From Cohnella phaseoli (GTDB taxonomy: Bacteria > Bacillota > Bacilli > Paenibacillales > Paenibacillaceae): DNA of 64,000 bases. The stretch spans positions 145,111 to 209,110 of the forward strand of contig NZ_QRDZ01000015.1 in assembly GCF_003386235.1 (NCBI RefSeq). The letters are read 5' to 3'. Position 1 is the first letter of the stretch. Each line of letters begins with the position of its first letter. A model generated the notes under the pieces. The model ran no database searches. It worked only from the letters and a program-made list of their open reading frames with translations, and was not told where the DNA came from. Below, piece after piece: positions 17,362-28,200 of the stretch. The position numbers and the translations under genes are program-made.

Positions 17362-18744
17362 ATGGCTGCGACAAAGACAAGGGTCAAGCGGGCAAAACGG
17401 CGCAGGTTTTCCCGCACCGGATCAAGGGCGGTCGGCGGACGGCTCCGCCGGCAGCGCGAAGCCCGGCAAACCCGCTACCAAGAGGGATTCGGGGACGGCT
17501 ACCGCGAGGGCGTACAGTCCGGCTTGCAAAGCTACCCGATTTTATTCGAAGGAACGAGCATCGTTATTCCCACCTATAATCAATTAAACATGATTAGAAT
17601 GTGCATTGAGAGCATTTTCGACAATACGGATCTGCCTTATGAAATTATTGTCGTAGATAATGCGTCGACCGACGGGACGGCGGATTACTTGCGGAATTTG
17701 GGCGGGCAGGTTCGGTTCCGGGCGTTGGACAAAAATCTCGGTTTTGCCGGAGCGATCAACATCGGGATGATGATGGCGAAAGGCAGTACGATCGTGCTGC
17801 TGAATAACGATACGCTGGTAACGGAAAATTGGCTCGATAACTTAATGGCGTGCCTCAACAGCGATGAAACGATAGGGATGGTCGGCCCTATGACGAACTA
17901 TATCAGCGGCCAGCAGAAGATCGACGTTCCTTATACGGATATAGCCGATATGCCCGCTTTCGCCAGAGAATACAACCGTTCGGATCCGTCCCGGTGGCTC
18001 AGAACCGATCGACTGACGGGGTTCTGTTTGCTGTTTAGGCGCGAGCTGTTCGAAGGGATCGGCTATTTCGACGAAGGCTTTGAGATCGGCAATTTCGAAG
18101 ATGACGATTACAATATTCGCGTTCGATTGTCGGGAAAAAGTCTGGTCATGGCCCAGGACACGTTTATTCATCATTTCGGCAGCGTCAGCATGAAGGCGCT
18201 GGGAGACAGGTTCCAGGAAGTCAACGATCGCAATCAGCAATATTTCATGGATAAATGGCACGACCCTTACGAATGGATCCAGCAAGTTCGCAGACAGCCT
18301 GTTTGGACTCAGGGGGCCGCGCATCATTCGGGCGCTTTTTACCCCGAAAGAATTGTGGTGCAAGGCGTTGGCGCGAACTACTACTGGGTGGAAAAGGGGC
18401 AGAGACGGCTTGTGGAGGGCTCGATTACTTTTCCCGCCGTTAGACTGTCGCAGATCGATCTGAAGCGCTGGCCGCTGGGCGATCCGATCCCCGTTCAGGA
18501 AGTGGAAGCGCGATGGCGCGGTTTGGACGGAGCTTCCGGCTGGGAATCCGGCGTCGCGCAGTTGGAGGATGGAACGCTGTTTTATGCGGAGAACGGCAAA
18601 GCCCGGAAAATCGTCAGCGCTTCAGTGATGAGATACTGGCAACTGCATCTCAAACCGTCGCGAACGATCACATTGGTCCAATTGTCGGAAGCGGAGGAAG
18701 GGCTGCCGATTATTGCCCCTCCCATGCTTAAGCAAGTGCTGTAA
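17362..18744 (+). CDS. GT2 glycosyltransferase with basic arm, YxxG repeat and C-terminal modules
   Basis: 460 residues in four parts. Residues 1-36 are very basic. Residues 39-54 are four tetrapeptides (YQEG FGDG YREG VQSG). Residues 65-300 form a GT-A domain with SIVIPTYNQLNMIRMC, VDNASTDGT, VLLNNDTLV and FEDDDYNIRVR. From about 325 to 455 there are two copies of a module whose core is a short hairpin around E-x-G-x-R-R/K, also present in the glycosyltransferases at 31366 and 37539. GGAGGCGAG precedes the ATG. Last glycosyltransferase of the 12.7-18.7 kb run. Confidence 0.86.
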   Translation: MAATKTRVKRAKRRRFSRTGSRAVGGRLRRQREARQTRYQEGFGDGYREGVQSGLQSYPILFEGTSIVIPTYNQLNMIRMCIESIFDNTDLPYEIIVVDNASTDGTADYLRNLGGQVRFRALDKNLGFAGAINIGMMMAKGSTIVLLNNDTLVTENWLDNLMACLNSDETIGMVGPMTNYISGQQKIDVPYTDIADMPAFAREYNRSDPSRWLRTDRLTGFCLLFRRELFEGIGYFDEGFEIGNFEDDDYNIRVRLSGKSLVMAQDTFIHHFGSVSMKALGDRFQEVNDRNQQYFMDKWHDPYEWIQQVRRQPVWTQGAAHHSGAFYPERIVVQGVGANYYWVEKGQRRLVEGSITFPAVRLSQIDLKRWPLGDPIPVQEVEARWRGLDGASGWESGVAQLEDGTLFYAENGKARKIVSASVMRYWQLHLKPSRTITLVQLSEAEEGLPIIAPPMLKQVL

Positions 18745-18759
18745 GGGGGACGGACGAGA

Positions 18760-18897
18760 ATGCCCGGTGCCCCGCACGATGCGAATCGGCCAGGCTTATT
18801 GTCTGCTGTCTTTATGGGCGGACGATGGGCCTTTTTGGCGTTTCGCGGGGCGCAGAGGCGCGCCAATGTAGGCTTTTGCTCCTGTGGCAAGCGCTGA
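18760..18897 (+). CDS. Possible small Cys-containing protein
   Basis: A 45-codon frame starting ATG at 18760, nine bases after AAGGGGGA, immediately behind the glycosyltransferase stop. The product has a hydrophobic centre and ends NVGFCSCGKR. I recognise no family, and the frame could be chance; the ribosome-binding site and position are the only support. Confidence 0.3.
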   Translation: MPGAPHDANRPGLLSAVFMGGRWAFLAFRGAQRRANVGFCSCGKR

Positions 18898-18979
18898 TTG
18901 GCGGCATATGCTGTAGAGAACTGGACGTATGCGGCTGGTTGCGCGAGAATGCATTTTGCCTAGGGAGGGTATGGCTGTC

Positions 18980-19270
18980 ATGCAGGAATTGTTGACTGAA
19001 ATCGTCGTCCACCTCTCCAGATCCCATCAGCAAATGGCCAGAATATTGGATGCCAAAAGGCACGTAGCCGTACGGATGGCCCATCTCGTCCAAGCGCTGC
19101 CGGATGAGCATCCTCAGTTGAACGGATTAAGCGGGTTGCTGGATAGCTCGTCCAACGTAACGAAGAACGTAATTTCTTATTTGAACAGTCTTGCGGATTT
19201 GCAGGAAGCCGTCGCCGATAGTCTGACCAACGTCGTAAAGGCGATGGGAGATTCCAACGACGAGGAATAG
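18980..19270 (+). CDS. Small helical protein A of the spore-surface locus
   Basis: 96 residues, predicted helical with no signal peptide or membrane segment. It contains SRSHQQMARILDAKRHVAVR, which parallels AKMQWNVAMILEAKAAEAEK in the next protein and SRSQEALARILENAADVTEH in the third, so the three are probably paralogues. GGGAGG is 11 bases before ATG 18980; ATG 18971 is also in frame but too close to it. I recognise no named family. Tight clustering suggests a shared complex. Confidence 0.65.
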   Translation: MQELLTEIVVHLSRSHQQMARILDAKRHVAVRMAHLVQALPDEHPQLNGLSGLLDSSSNVTKNVISYLNSLADLQEAVADSLTNVVKAMGDSNDEE

Positions 19271-19299
19271 CAGCGCGCGGTGAAAGGAGGGGAGATGAA

Positions 19300-19635
19300 A
19301 TGAATCGGGAGGAAGCTTATCATCTCACGCTCGACGCCATTGCGAAGATGCAGTGGAACGTAGCCATGATTTTGGAGGCGAAAGCCGCGGAGGCCGAAAA
19401 GGTTCGCAATTGGCTCTGCACTCATATTACTAACGATACCTACGAAGCTCATAACGACCAACTATCGACCTGTATCCAGTGGAACGAACAGAACATCGAG
19501 GTGCTGGACGGATTAACGAAGCTGTGCAACGGGTTGAGCCGCAATATGAAAGCGATCCTTAACCCGGATACGGAGGAGTCCGAAGGCATGAACTCCATGT
19601 TCGGAGGCTACGACATGGGAGAGCGCGAGAGATGA
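19300..19635 (+). CDS. Small helical protein B of the spore-surface locus
   Basis: 111 residues, helical and mildly acidic, with two Cys (WLCTHI and KLCNGL). The ILEAKAAEAE segment matches the same region of proteins A and C. Its C-terminus is loose and Met/Gly-rich. GAAAGGAGGGGAG precedes the ATG. It overlaps the next gene by ATGA, so the pair is probably co-translated. Function unknown. Confidence 0.7.
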   Translation: MNREEAYHLTLDAIAKMQWNVAMILEAKAAEAEKVRNWLCTHITNDTYEAHNDQLSTCIQWNEQNIEVLDGLTKLCNGLSRNMKAILNPDTEESEGMNSMFGGYDMGERER

Positions 19636-19934
19636 ATCGGTCGGATCGGGAGTGGGAAATCAAGCTTCAGCTCATGGGCGCGATCTCTAGAAGCCAGGAA
19701 GCATTAGCGAGAATACTGGAAAATGCAGCGGATGTGACGGAGCATGTCGGCGTCTCTCCTTCGACTCTACAGGAGCATGTGCGAGTGCTGAATGGAATGC
19801 AGGGGGCGCTGCTTAGAACGGTAACCGGACAAAGCTGGCGCCCGCCCGTCGCCGGAACGCCAGCCGCTCCTTGGTTATCCGAAGCGGTGAGGTGCAAGCA
19901 AGCTAGCTCAGAGACCGGGGGTGTTCCGAATTGA
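19632..19934 (+). CDS. Small helical protein C of the spore-surface locus
   Basis: 100 residues. The N-terminal 60 residues form helices with the shared SRSQEALARILENA motif; the remainder is Pro/Ala-rich and unlikely to fold alone. It overlaps the gene before (ATGA) and the gene after (TTGA). Function unknown; the coupling suggests fixed ratios with protein B and the basic protein that follows. Confidence 0.68.
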   Translation: MNRSDREWEIKLQLMGAISRSQEALARILENAADVTEHVGVSPSTLQEHVRVLNGMQGALLRTVTGQSWRPPVAGTPAAPWLSEAVRCKQASSETGGVPN

Positions 19935-20251
19935 AAGGCAAATCGCGTTCCGCCCGCATTGGCGGAAGGAAGAAAGCCGTTGCTGGCAGAAGCGGCAAAA
20001 GGCCCTTACGCAGAGGGAAGATCAGATCGGGCAAAAGCAAGCTTCGTTCCCGTAAGGTGGTCGGCAGGCGCAGCGTTCGAAGGAATCCAGCGGGGAGAAG
20101 GCGCGTCGGAAGGGCTCGGAATGCCGGTACAGCAGGAGGAGGCTCCTCGTATCAAGCAGGCTTTAATCAAGCGTATAACGAGGGGTACAACGTCGGTTTT
20201 GCTAAAGGCTTCGAGGACGGTCACCAGTTAGGGTATGAGCAACAGGTCTAA
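19931..20251 (+). CDS. Small basic protein with stand-alone YxxG tetrapeptide repeat
   Basis: 106 residues. Residues 1-65 contain dozens of Arg/Lys with Gly and Ser, like a protamine. Residues 74-102 are seven or so tetrapeptides of the form aromatic-x-x-Gly/Ala (YQAG FNQA YNEG YNVG FAKG FEDG HQLG). The same two-part arrangement forms the arm of the glycosyltransferases at 16240 and 17362, here without any enzyme. It could be the scaffold that the enzyme arms bind, or a free arm competing for the same partner. Start is TTG overlapping the preceding stop. Confidence 0.72.
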   Translation: MKGKSRSARIGGRKKAVAGRSGKRPLRRGKIRSGKSKLRSRKVVGRRSVRRNPAGRRRVGRARNAGTAGGGSSYQAGFNQAYNEGYNVGFAKGFEDGHQLGYEQQV

Positions 20252-20300
20252 TCGGAACAAGCGCTGCGGGACGAAAACTGATAATTTGGCAAATTTCGCC

Positions 20301-20330
20301 TTGACAATATTGTAGTTCATGTAATAAATT
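20301..20330 (+). promoter_or_regulatory. Putative sigma-A promoter of the SLH operon
   Basis: Perfect TTGACA at 20301-20306 with an AT-rich -10 region at 20322-20330 (TAATAA at 15-base spacing, or ATAAAT/TAAATT at 17-18). It lies in an unusually AT-rich patch and upstream of the leader hairpin. Confidence 0.5.
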
Positions 20331-20358
20331 AACTAAAAACAGTATATTTTACGCGAGG

Positions 20359-20409
20359 AAGCACCACGCCGACTAGGGGAGACATCCCTTTGTTTGCTGG
20401 TGCTTTTTT
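20359..20409 (+). terminator. Leader hairpin with T-run (terminator or attenuator)
   Basis: AAGCACCA (20359-20366) pairs with TGGTGCTT (20398-20405) and runs into TTTTTT. An inner stem GGGA/TCCC sits in the loop. Because a promoter-like TTGACA lies upstream at 20301, the element would be inside the leader of the SLH operon, as in an attenuator. It could equally terminate the upstream operon. I could not match it to a named riboswitch. Confidence 0.65.
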
Positions 20410-20452
20410 ATCGCCATTTGGACGAATTTTCAATGGATAAGGGGGATCGGTG

Positions 20453-21178
20453 ATGAGGAAAATGGGGGCTTTGTTCGTTGGGTTGAGCGTCGCTGCGTGC
20501 GGGGTATCGGGATTAGTCGGGGCTACCGCTGCAACTGCGGAGCCGTTGTTCAAGGATATCTCCAAGCGTCATTGGGCGCGGAGTCAGATCGAACGAGCCA
20601 TATCTCAGGGATATGTGGAAGGCTACCCGGACGGGACTTTTAATGCCAAAGCCTCCGTTACTCGTGCGGAGTTTACGAAAATGCTCGTGGATGCGCTTCG
20701 TCTGCCGCATTCTCAGGGAGGGCTTCCCTGGTATCAGGGCTACATATCGTCCGCATTAGAGTTTGGGGTGCTGGACGAGACGGACTCGACGGATTACGGC
20801 AAGCCGATTAAGCGGATTGAGATGATCCGGATGCTTTCTCGGGCGTTGGCGCTTGAGGCTCCCTATCGGGAGTATCTGGAGACCTTCGGGTCGTTCAGAA
20901 AAGACGATATGCCTTTTGCCGATCGGCTGCAGTTTCAGAATCGGGACGTGCCTAGCATCGCGCTGGCTTACGGCTCGGGCGTTGTGAACGGCTACCCGGA
21001 TCAGACGATGCAGATCCACCGCACCGCTACTCGATCGGAGACGGTCGTTATGATCGAGAGCTTTTTGGAGGTTAGAACTCTTGATCCGCTAACGCGGGAG
21101 CGACTGTTAACGTTCAGTTCTAACGGCAAAACATTTGCTGCAACGAAAATCGAAGCTTTGGAGGAGGAACAGGAATGA
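20453..21178 (+). CDS. SLH-domain surface protein, three SLH repeats only
   Basis: 241 residues. A signal peptide (RKMGALFVGLSVAACGVSG, cleavage near residue 25-28) is followed by three SLH repeats starting at FKDISKRHWA, around residue 90 and at MPFADR near 150. SLH trimers bind pyruvylated secondary cell-wall polymer. The classical TRAE occurs in the first repeat; the third has TRSE. There is no further domain apart from a short acidic tail, so it may be an anchor subunit for the next two proteins. ATG 20453 lies seven bases after AAGGGGGA. Confidence 0.88.
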   Translation: MRKMGALFVGLSVAACGVSGLVGATAATAEPLFKDISKRHWARSQIERAISQGYVEGYPDGTFNAKASVTRAEFTKMLVDALRLPHSQGGLPWYQGYISSALEFGVLDETDSTDYGKPIKRIEMIRMLSRALALEAPYREYLETFGSFRKDDMPFADRLQFQNRDVPSIALAYGSGVVNGYPDQTMQIHRTATRSETVVMIESFLEVRTLDPLTRERLLTFSSNGKTFAATKIEALEEEQE

Positions 21179-22290
21179 AAAAATTGATTGTTCTCGTATC
21201 CTTATTCTTGATTACATCTATTGTTTCAGTAGCTGCAGAAGGAGAGAAATCGGCGGGATTCAAAGATTTGCCGAACACGCATTGGGCGGCGGCTTCCGTC
21301 TACAAGGTTGCGGGGAAGGGCATTATCAACGGCAAACCCGGCAATCTCTTCGACCCGAACGCGAATGTCACCCGCGCCGAATTTATCAAGATGGTTGCGC
21401 TGGCAGCTGAAATGGAGATTCCCCAGCAGAGCGGAGGCAAATGGTTCGATCCTTATGTTTCCGTCGTTGCGAAAGAGAAGATTTACAATTCTTCCGATTT
21501 CAAAAGCTGGACCGAGCCGTCGACCAGGCTCGATATGGCGCGATTCATCGTCCGGGCGCTCGATCCCGAACTCCGCAACGCCAGTGACAAAGAGCTGATG
21601 TATGAAGCGACGAAGCGCGGCATCATTCGCGGATTGGACAAGGGCGAGCTTGGCGCGAACGAGAAATCGACCCGCGCGCAGGCCGCGGTCATAATCGACC
21701 GGATGCTGTCGGTGAAGGAAGGTAAGACGTTGGAAGCCGATAAGCGCGCTGCTTCCTATGCCGAGGTTGAAATGAGCGGCACGAATCTCCAGACGATGTG
21801 GGGGATGAAGGCGGTCCCTTTGCCGTTTAAGATCAACGCGGGAAGTAAGTTGAACGTCGAGATCGATCAAATGCTTGTTGTGGACTTAGGGGATAAGGAG
21901 GGGGCTTATCGGGAGTGGTTTCCGAAGGTTATGAAAGAGGATAAGTCAACAGCTACAGCAGATGATTATTTGATAGCACTTCATCTCAATATTGAGAATT
22001 CAATTAAGCAGGCAAGTTCTTCATGGAGTTTGCCATTCAAAATCTCTGCTTCAAAACCATATATTTTTGCGGGAATCGATCCAGAAGTTAAGGATCAATC
22101 CCCAATTAAATTCGTACCCACTATCAATACGAACAAAGTTCAGAAAGTGGACGGTTGGTATATGATGACCATCAAGAAAGAAGATGTTGAAAAACGTTCT
22201 AAAGTCGAATTCGGAAAGTTTGGCGTCGCATTCTACAATTACGTTACTAAAAATAAAATCTTTCTATCGGAGAAGGTTGATTCCCGATGA
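21175..22290 (+). CDS. SLH-domain protein with C-terminal unknown domain
   Basis: 371 residues: signal peptide to about residue 21, three SLH repeats to about 180 (first with HWAAASVYKV and NVTRAEFIKM), then about 190 residues I do not recognise, probably beta-rich. From about nt 21900 to the end base composition turns markedly AT-rich relative to the SLH part, hinting that the C-terminal domain came from another source. It overlaps both neighbours by ATGA, giving a tightly coupled three-gene operon. Confidence 0.85.
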   Translation: MKKLIVLVSLFLITSIVSVAAEGEKSAGFKDLPNTHWAAASVYKVAGKGIINGKPGNLFDPNANVTRAEFIKMVALAAEMEIPQQSGGKWFDPYVSVVAKEKIYNSSDFKSWTEPSTRLDMARFIVRALDPELRNASDKELMYEATKRGIIRGLDKGELGANEKSTRAQAAVIIDRMLSVKEGKTLEADKRAASYAEVEMSGTNLQTMWGMKAVPLPFKINAGSKLNVEIDQMLVVDLGDKEGAYREWFPKVMKEDKSTATADDYLIALHLNIENSIKQASSSWSLPFKISASKPYIFAGIDPEVKDQSPIKFVPTINTNKVQKVDGWYMMTIKKEDVEKRSKVEFGKFGVAFYNYVTKNKIFLSEKVDSR

Positions 22291-25200
22291 AAAAGAAATG
22301 GATGAGGCCACTATCGTTGCTCCTTTCGGTGGCTGTCCTTATCGGGGCGGTCACCTTTCCCGCTGAGCAGTCTTATGCCGCACAAAGCAAGACTTTTCAA
22401 GTGGATTTTGGCGGGAGTGTCGTGAACGGGAAGTCGCATCGCTCCGTGAAGGAAATTATCGGGCAGCAAGTTGACCTAAATGTTCCAGGGATGAAGGTCC
22501 ATTCATGGGAGGTACAGGTCAACGGCGGGACACCCAAGAAAGAGTGGGGAAAGCTCAAGAACGGCGTTCTTGAACTGCCTAAAATAGAAGGTATTAAGCA
22601 GGATGTTATGAACCTTAATGATTATAATCCGGGGCATATCATTTACCGCGATTCAATGGGGAAAAAATGGCGGACCGGAAATGCCGACGGGCGCTTTGAA
22701 TACACGCCGGAAACTTCCGGGTGTACAGGGACGCCTTCGGCTTGTCCAGGCTTAATCCCAGCTACGGGTTATAACATGGATAAAGGAAAAACAGGGCCGA
22801 TTCCGTTTACCTTGCGGGATTCTAGTGGTAGAGCAGTGACGGACAAGAAAGACGTCCCTTCTCCTACATCCTACTATTTATCTCAGTCAGATATGGACGA
22901 CTACCGAAAAAAAATTTTGAAAGAAGATGTGGAACGGACATCGATTCGCATTTCAAAAACCAAATCAACGCCTGAAACTCCGGGAGTCGTTATCATTGCT
23001 GCGGGTAAGGGGGAAGAGTCTGGTCTAGGTTATTTACAAGTTGGTAAGTTATTAACAATTCAAAACAGCGCGGAAGGCTTCGATTATACACTAATGGATC
23101 CCAGCGGTATGACCGGACATGCAGAAGGACGTAATTACCACATGAGGGTTAATGCCTACTGGGAAGCCATCACCTACGAATACGACGTAACCGTAAAAGT
23201 AAGTTATCTCGATCCGGGCGGGCTGAACGCCGCGTTAACGGCCACGGCTACGCCGGGAGCCATTGACAAAGGGAAGACGGCTACGGTGACTGTGCGGGCC
23301 GATGCTAGCGGATCGGTGACGAGCGGAACGAAGATCGACAGCTATCGGTTCTGGCTCAGCAAGACGCCGTTTAATCCGGCAGACGAGGGCAAGGAGGGGA
23401 CGACCGGGACCAGCACCGGCAGCGCATCGAATTATTCACAGGCATTTCCGAACACCGCGCCCGGCACAACTTTCTATGCGAAGGTGAAGATTTATGACAG
23501 CAGCTTGGGCGCCAGCGATTACGCCTATGCCGAGGTCAAAGTCGTGGAGTCGGTCGCAAATGCTTGCGTCATCACCGGCGATTTCGAAATTTTGCCGTCT
23601 CAAAACTTGAAGTATCGCGATACCTTCACCTTGAAGCCTCGAAACATTCAAGTTACGGGCGGTAAATACTTGTATCACGAATATCTGTTTGAGACCAATG
23701 GCGAGAGATGGGTGAGCCCCAAATATAATAGCCCGACAATCGAAACGTCTTTTCCGGTATCGAAATATCCGCCCGTCCTCAGTGTCGGCTCGAACAGCAT
23801 TTCAATCCGGATTACGGCGGATTGCGGCAACTCCGGCTGGCAAGGCCCGAAAAACCTGGAATTGCAAAGCCCGACAGACAACCGTCCACCTATATTCTCC
23901 GTCGGATTTTTCAAAGAGTCCAATCGAACGGGAACGATACCGGATCACCAAGTCGTCATCAATCGTCCGGTCAACTTGAGAATTATCTACAATAATATGA
24001 CAAATCCTCCGGAGCCTTACGATCCGGACGGAGATCCGATCACCTATACGTTCTTGTTCGGCAGCAGTTCGAGTTCCTGGATTCGAAGCTTACCCGATGA
24101 ATATGGGTTATGGGAGCACGATGAGGCGCACTACATGCTGAAGGCGACGGAGCTGGGGTCGCATTCCATAACGGTTATCGCGCGAGATTCGTTCGGGGCC
24201 GAGTCAAGGCGAACCGCTTCGATTATGGTCATACCGGAAAATCCGATTCCAGTCATTACCGGGCCGACGAAGGTAAAAGAAATGCGCCCGCTGCCGTCAC
24301 CGTTTAGTGGCGAGAAAAGCTACAGCCCGATAGGTCGCTCGATTGCCGAGTACATTTGGGAAAACAAGAAGGACGTCTATACGACCCCCGGAATAGAGAC
24401 GATTCGCCTGGAAGTGGTGGATAGTGCGGGGTTGAGGTCGGAATACGCGGCTTCGCATCAACTGACGGTTGTGCCCGATGATCCTCCGATCGGGTTGTTA
24501 GAGGTGCCTCCGCTAGGGATTCGCCCAAGCGATTTCAATATTTTTAACAAGTCCCGTAGCCCGGATGGCGACAAGATTGTCAGCATTGAGTACCGCTACA
24601 AATACGATGCCAACAACGACGGCCTATTTAACGAACCGTGGCTGCCGATGCCGGGCGGGGATTTGACCAAAGTTGTTTTAAGGCCGCAGAAGGTCGGCAA
24701 ATTTCTGCTTGATGCGAAGGTGTGCGAGGACTGGGGAAAATGCGCCTGGGCATCCGATACGCAGCCCGAAAACTTGCGGACCATAGACGTCGTGAATCTT
24801 GCTCCGAGCGTTTCCTTCCTGATGGAGGGAGAGAACGAGATTCCGAAGCCGCCCGAAGAAAACGGTATTCCGGTTTCGCAGATTTTGGAATGGGATCTCT
24901 ATGACACGAACACGACTCAAAAAATCGTGAATAGCCCGTTCATGTGGCAGAAAGATGGGAAGTCGCTGCTGGCTGGATTGGGAAGAGGAATGGAAACGCA
25001 GTCCAGAACGTCCGGATCGGTCGGATTTGGCGGGGGGTGGGACGCGCAATCGGGATTTTCGGCGATTAGCGACAACGGTTTAGGTCCGAACGGGCTGTCC
25101 GCTTATCGTTCCATCGCAGCGCGAGACGGAAGGTCGCAACCTTTGCTCGTCCCAGTTAAAAGCAGCGGCTGGTCCTCAACGACTTATACGACAGGAGAAG

Positions 25201-28200
25201 ACTACTCGTCGCTGTTGCCGGCAAATTTTGTTTCAAAAATCAGATCCAACAAAACTAACATTTACTTTGACTATAATCGTCATATTTTTGCACTAAACAA
25301 AAATAAAATCCCTTCCTATCGTAAGGATTATGTTATGACTTGCGGCGGCTCAACGGACATGAGTCAATGTGATGGTTATAACTGGGAGCAGAACATAATG
25401 CACTTTTGGGATGGCCCGAATCCGTATGAATTTATTCTGAATCTGGATAATCTGCCGGCAAATCGATACTCGGTTCCCTACTTTTCCGAGAGTGACAAAC
25501 AGAGGGATAGCAGCTGGGGGACTAAGGCGCAAAACGGGGATTTTTCAGGCGCATCAGGTTCGGCCGTCAATACGGAAAAACCAATCTTTTATGAAATTAC
25601 CGGAAGCAGAATCTATGTCGTCTATCTTCGGATGACCTATGCATACTACTACCGGAATGATGAAGGTTCTAGAACGGATTTCGGCGGCAACTGGGATTTG
25701 GACGTACATGTCTATGATGGCTTCACTGGGGAGTTTATCGGCAGCTCCTACGAGAAGGGCGAAAGAATACCGTCTAGATCGGGTTTTACCGGTATCGGTT
25801 ATTCAGATATTCTTGGCGACGATTTGATCCTGACGGCTCAAACAGGTCGGGTGCTGAGATACAATCGGCAAGGTCGCAATATTATGGATAAAACGATTTT
25901 CTTACCGACGACAGTCGAGCGGATCGAGAGGAAAGGCCGGGCCTGGAACGGCGCAATCTACACCGAGGAAGCTGCCGACTTTACCTGTTCATGGAGCTAT
26001 GGCGCAAACCAATTCAAGGATGATGAAGGCAATAAATATGCGTATGTCATGAATACGTGTAGTCGTACGGTAAACGGCTCTAATGTGATCATCGACCCAG
26101 AGTTAAATCCGGAATCATCTGCAGGCTATTATCTTGTACAAATGAAGCCAGATTTTACGTACGGCATCAAAGCCAGACTGAAGGGGACTTATTTTGCTAA
26201 CGGTTGGCCCGGTCCTTACGAGCTCAACTTGGAGACGAGCGCGGTTTTAGCGATCAATAATGTCACCAAGCAAGCGATAACGAGGACGGCTTCGGCTGTA
26301 CAAGGATCAATGGGCACCAATTATTTCACGCAGCTGGTTGACTTAACGACAGGGGAAGTAAGCCCTTGGACCAGGGGAATGCCTACATCGTCTCCGCAGC
26401 GGTTCACCAACCCTTTCCATATTGCCTATACTGGCGAGTATAAGAGCGGTTGGCTATCACAAACCGTTGATGGCGTCGAATCAAGACCAAGCAGTTGGGC
26501 AGGCTTCGAGTATTACAAGCGGGCGTATAATCCGATTGTCACCGTTAACGCCGCGAGATACATGAGATACGGGGAATATATGGGCGACGGAGTCTATCTC
26601 TCTATGTGGGACACCGATTATCAGATGAGTATGGCCGGCGGAGGGCCGGCAGCTTCCGCGCATATCTTTCTGGACGTGGGAACGCCAACCGCTACATCTC
26701 TGTATAAAGGATTCCGGCTAGGGCAGTTCGTGTCTCCGGATGCTTATGAAAATGCGGAATATTTATTCTCCATGAAGATGGACGTTCCGACAGAGGATCA
26801 ATCGCTGGCCGGCTTCTCGTTCCGGATGACCAATCCGAAATATCGGTATGCACTTGAGACGGAGGGCACGAAGCTGCTTTTATCCAAGTACGTCAACGGT
26901 ACGCGCACGGTGCTGGACAGCATTGCTTATCCCTTCCAGTCGAGAACGTCTTACAGTTTCAAAATTGTAACGCAGAATGACAAAATCGAAGTTTTCCTGG
27001 ATGGCGTTCCGTATTTCGAGGTCACGGACGGCACGTATCAATCCGGTAAGTTCGGCCCGTTCTCGGACAAGTCCTATGTTACGTTCACCGGGATAGAACA
27101 GAAGGATCTCAGCAATCCGGACGTCGAATGGATGGCCAGCTACGCTATTTGGGATGAAGGAAAAGCTACCGCCACGGTTCGATACAGCAACATCACGTAT
27201 ACGGACCCGGAGGATGATCCGACAGCGCAGAATAATCTGTGGTCGATTACGCATACGCCAAAGTTTTTGAATAATCAGGGACTATCGGCTTTGGACGGCC
27301 AGACGCTGACAAGCCCGGCTCTCGAATTCGATAAGGTCGGCAACTACCGCGTAACGCTGAAAGCTCAGGACGATCCGCACCCGAAATATTTGTATCCGGA
27401 TATGACGTTCGGAAGCTATCGGAAGTGGTCGAACGAGTTCTGGCAGATTATTACGGTGCATCGCAGGCCGGTAGCCAAGTTTACAGTGTCGGTCGATCCA
27501 CACGATCACACCGTGAAATGGAACGATCAGAGCTACGATCCCGACCGATGGCTCAGCCCGATGAACTACAGCACGGAGAACACCGGCATTGACTACAAAG
27601 AAACGCGCGGGGTTCTGGAGTGGCGTTATTATTACATCACGCCAGATGACCACCTCGTCAATCAGAAGCTGGTTACGCCGCAAATGAAAGGCCGCTATCG
27701 CGTCGGGATGCAGGTCAAGGACGAATACAGCGCATGGAGCTACTGGGCGGAGCAAACGATCGACATCGATACGCCGGTACTGCCGGACGAACCGCCGATA
27801 CCTGGATTTACGATAACGCCTTCTTCGCACTATGTGAACGAGCCGTTCTCGATTACATCGCAAGCTTGGGATAAGGAGGATGGTCCGGCTGTGAATCTGA
27901 AGCATGCTTACTATGTACGCAACGTAACCGATAACGGCATGGAGACAATTCGTTCGATCGATCGCGGGACTTGGACGACACAGTTCAATTCGCTGGGGGT
28001 CATCGAGATCCGACAGGTCGTCACCGACTCTAAGGGGCAGTCTGCACAAGCGATACAGCGGGTGACCGTCATCAACCGCAAACCGGTTGCGGATTTCGAT
28101 TGGCTGCCGAAGCCGGCCTACGAAGGGGATACGATTGCGCTGCTGGACCGCTCCTCCGATCCCGACGGCGATGCGCTATCCTATGTGTGGAAAATCATCG

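Noticed and set aside
20336..20450. Named riboswitch in the SLH operon leader.
   Set aside because: The nested stems and T-run fit a terminator or attenuator, but I could not match conserved cores of c-di-GMP, c-di-AMP, fluoride, SAM or preQ1 classes.
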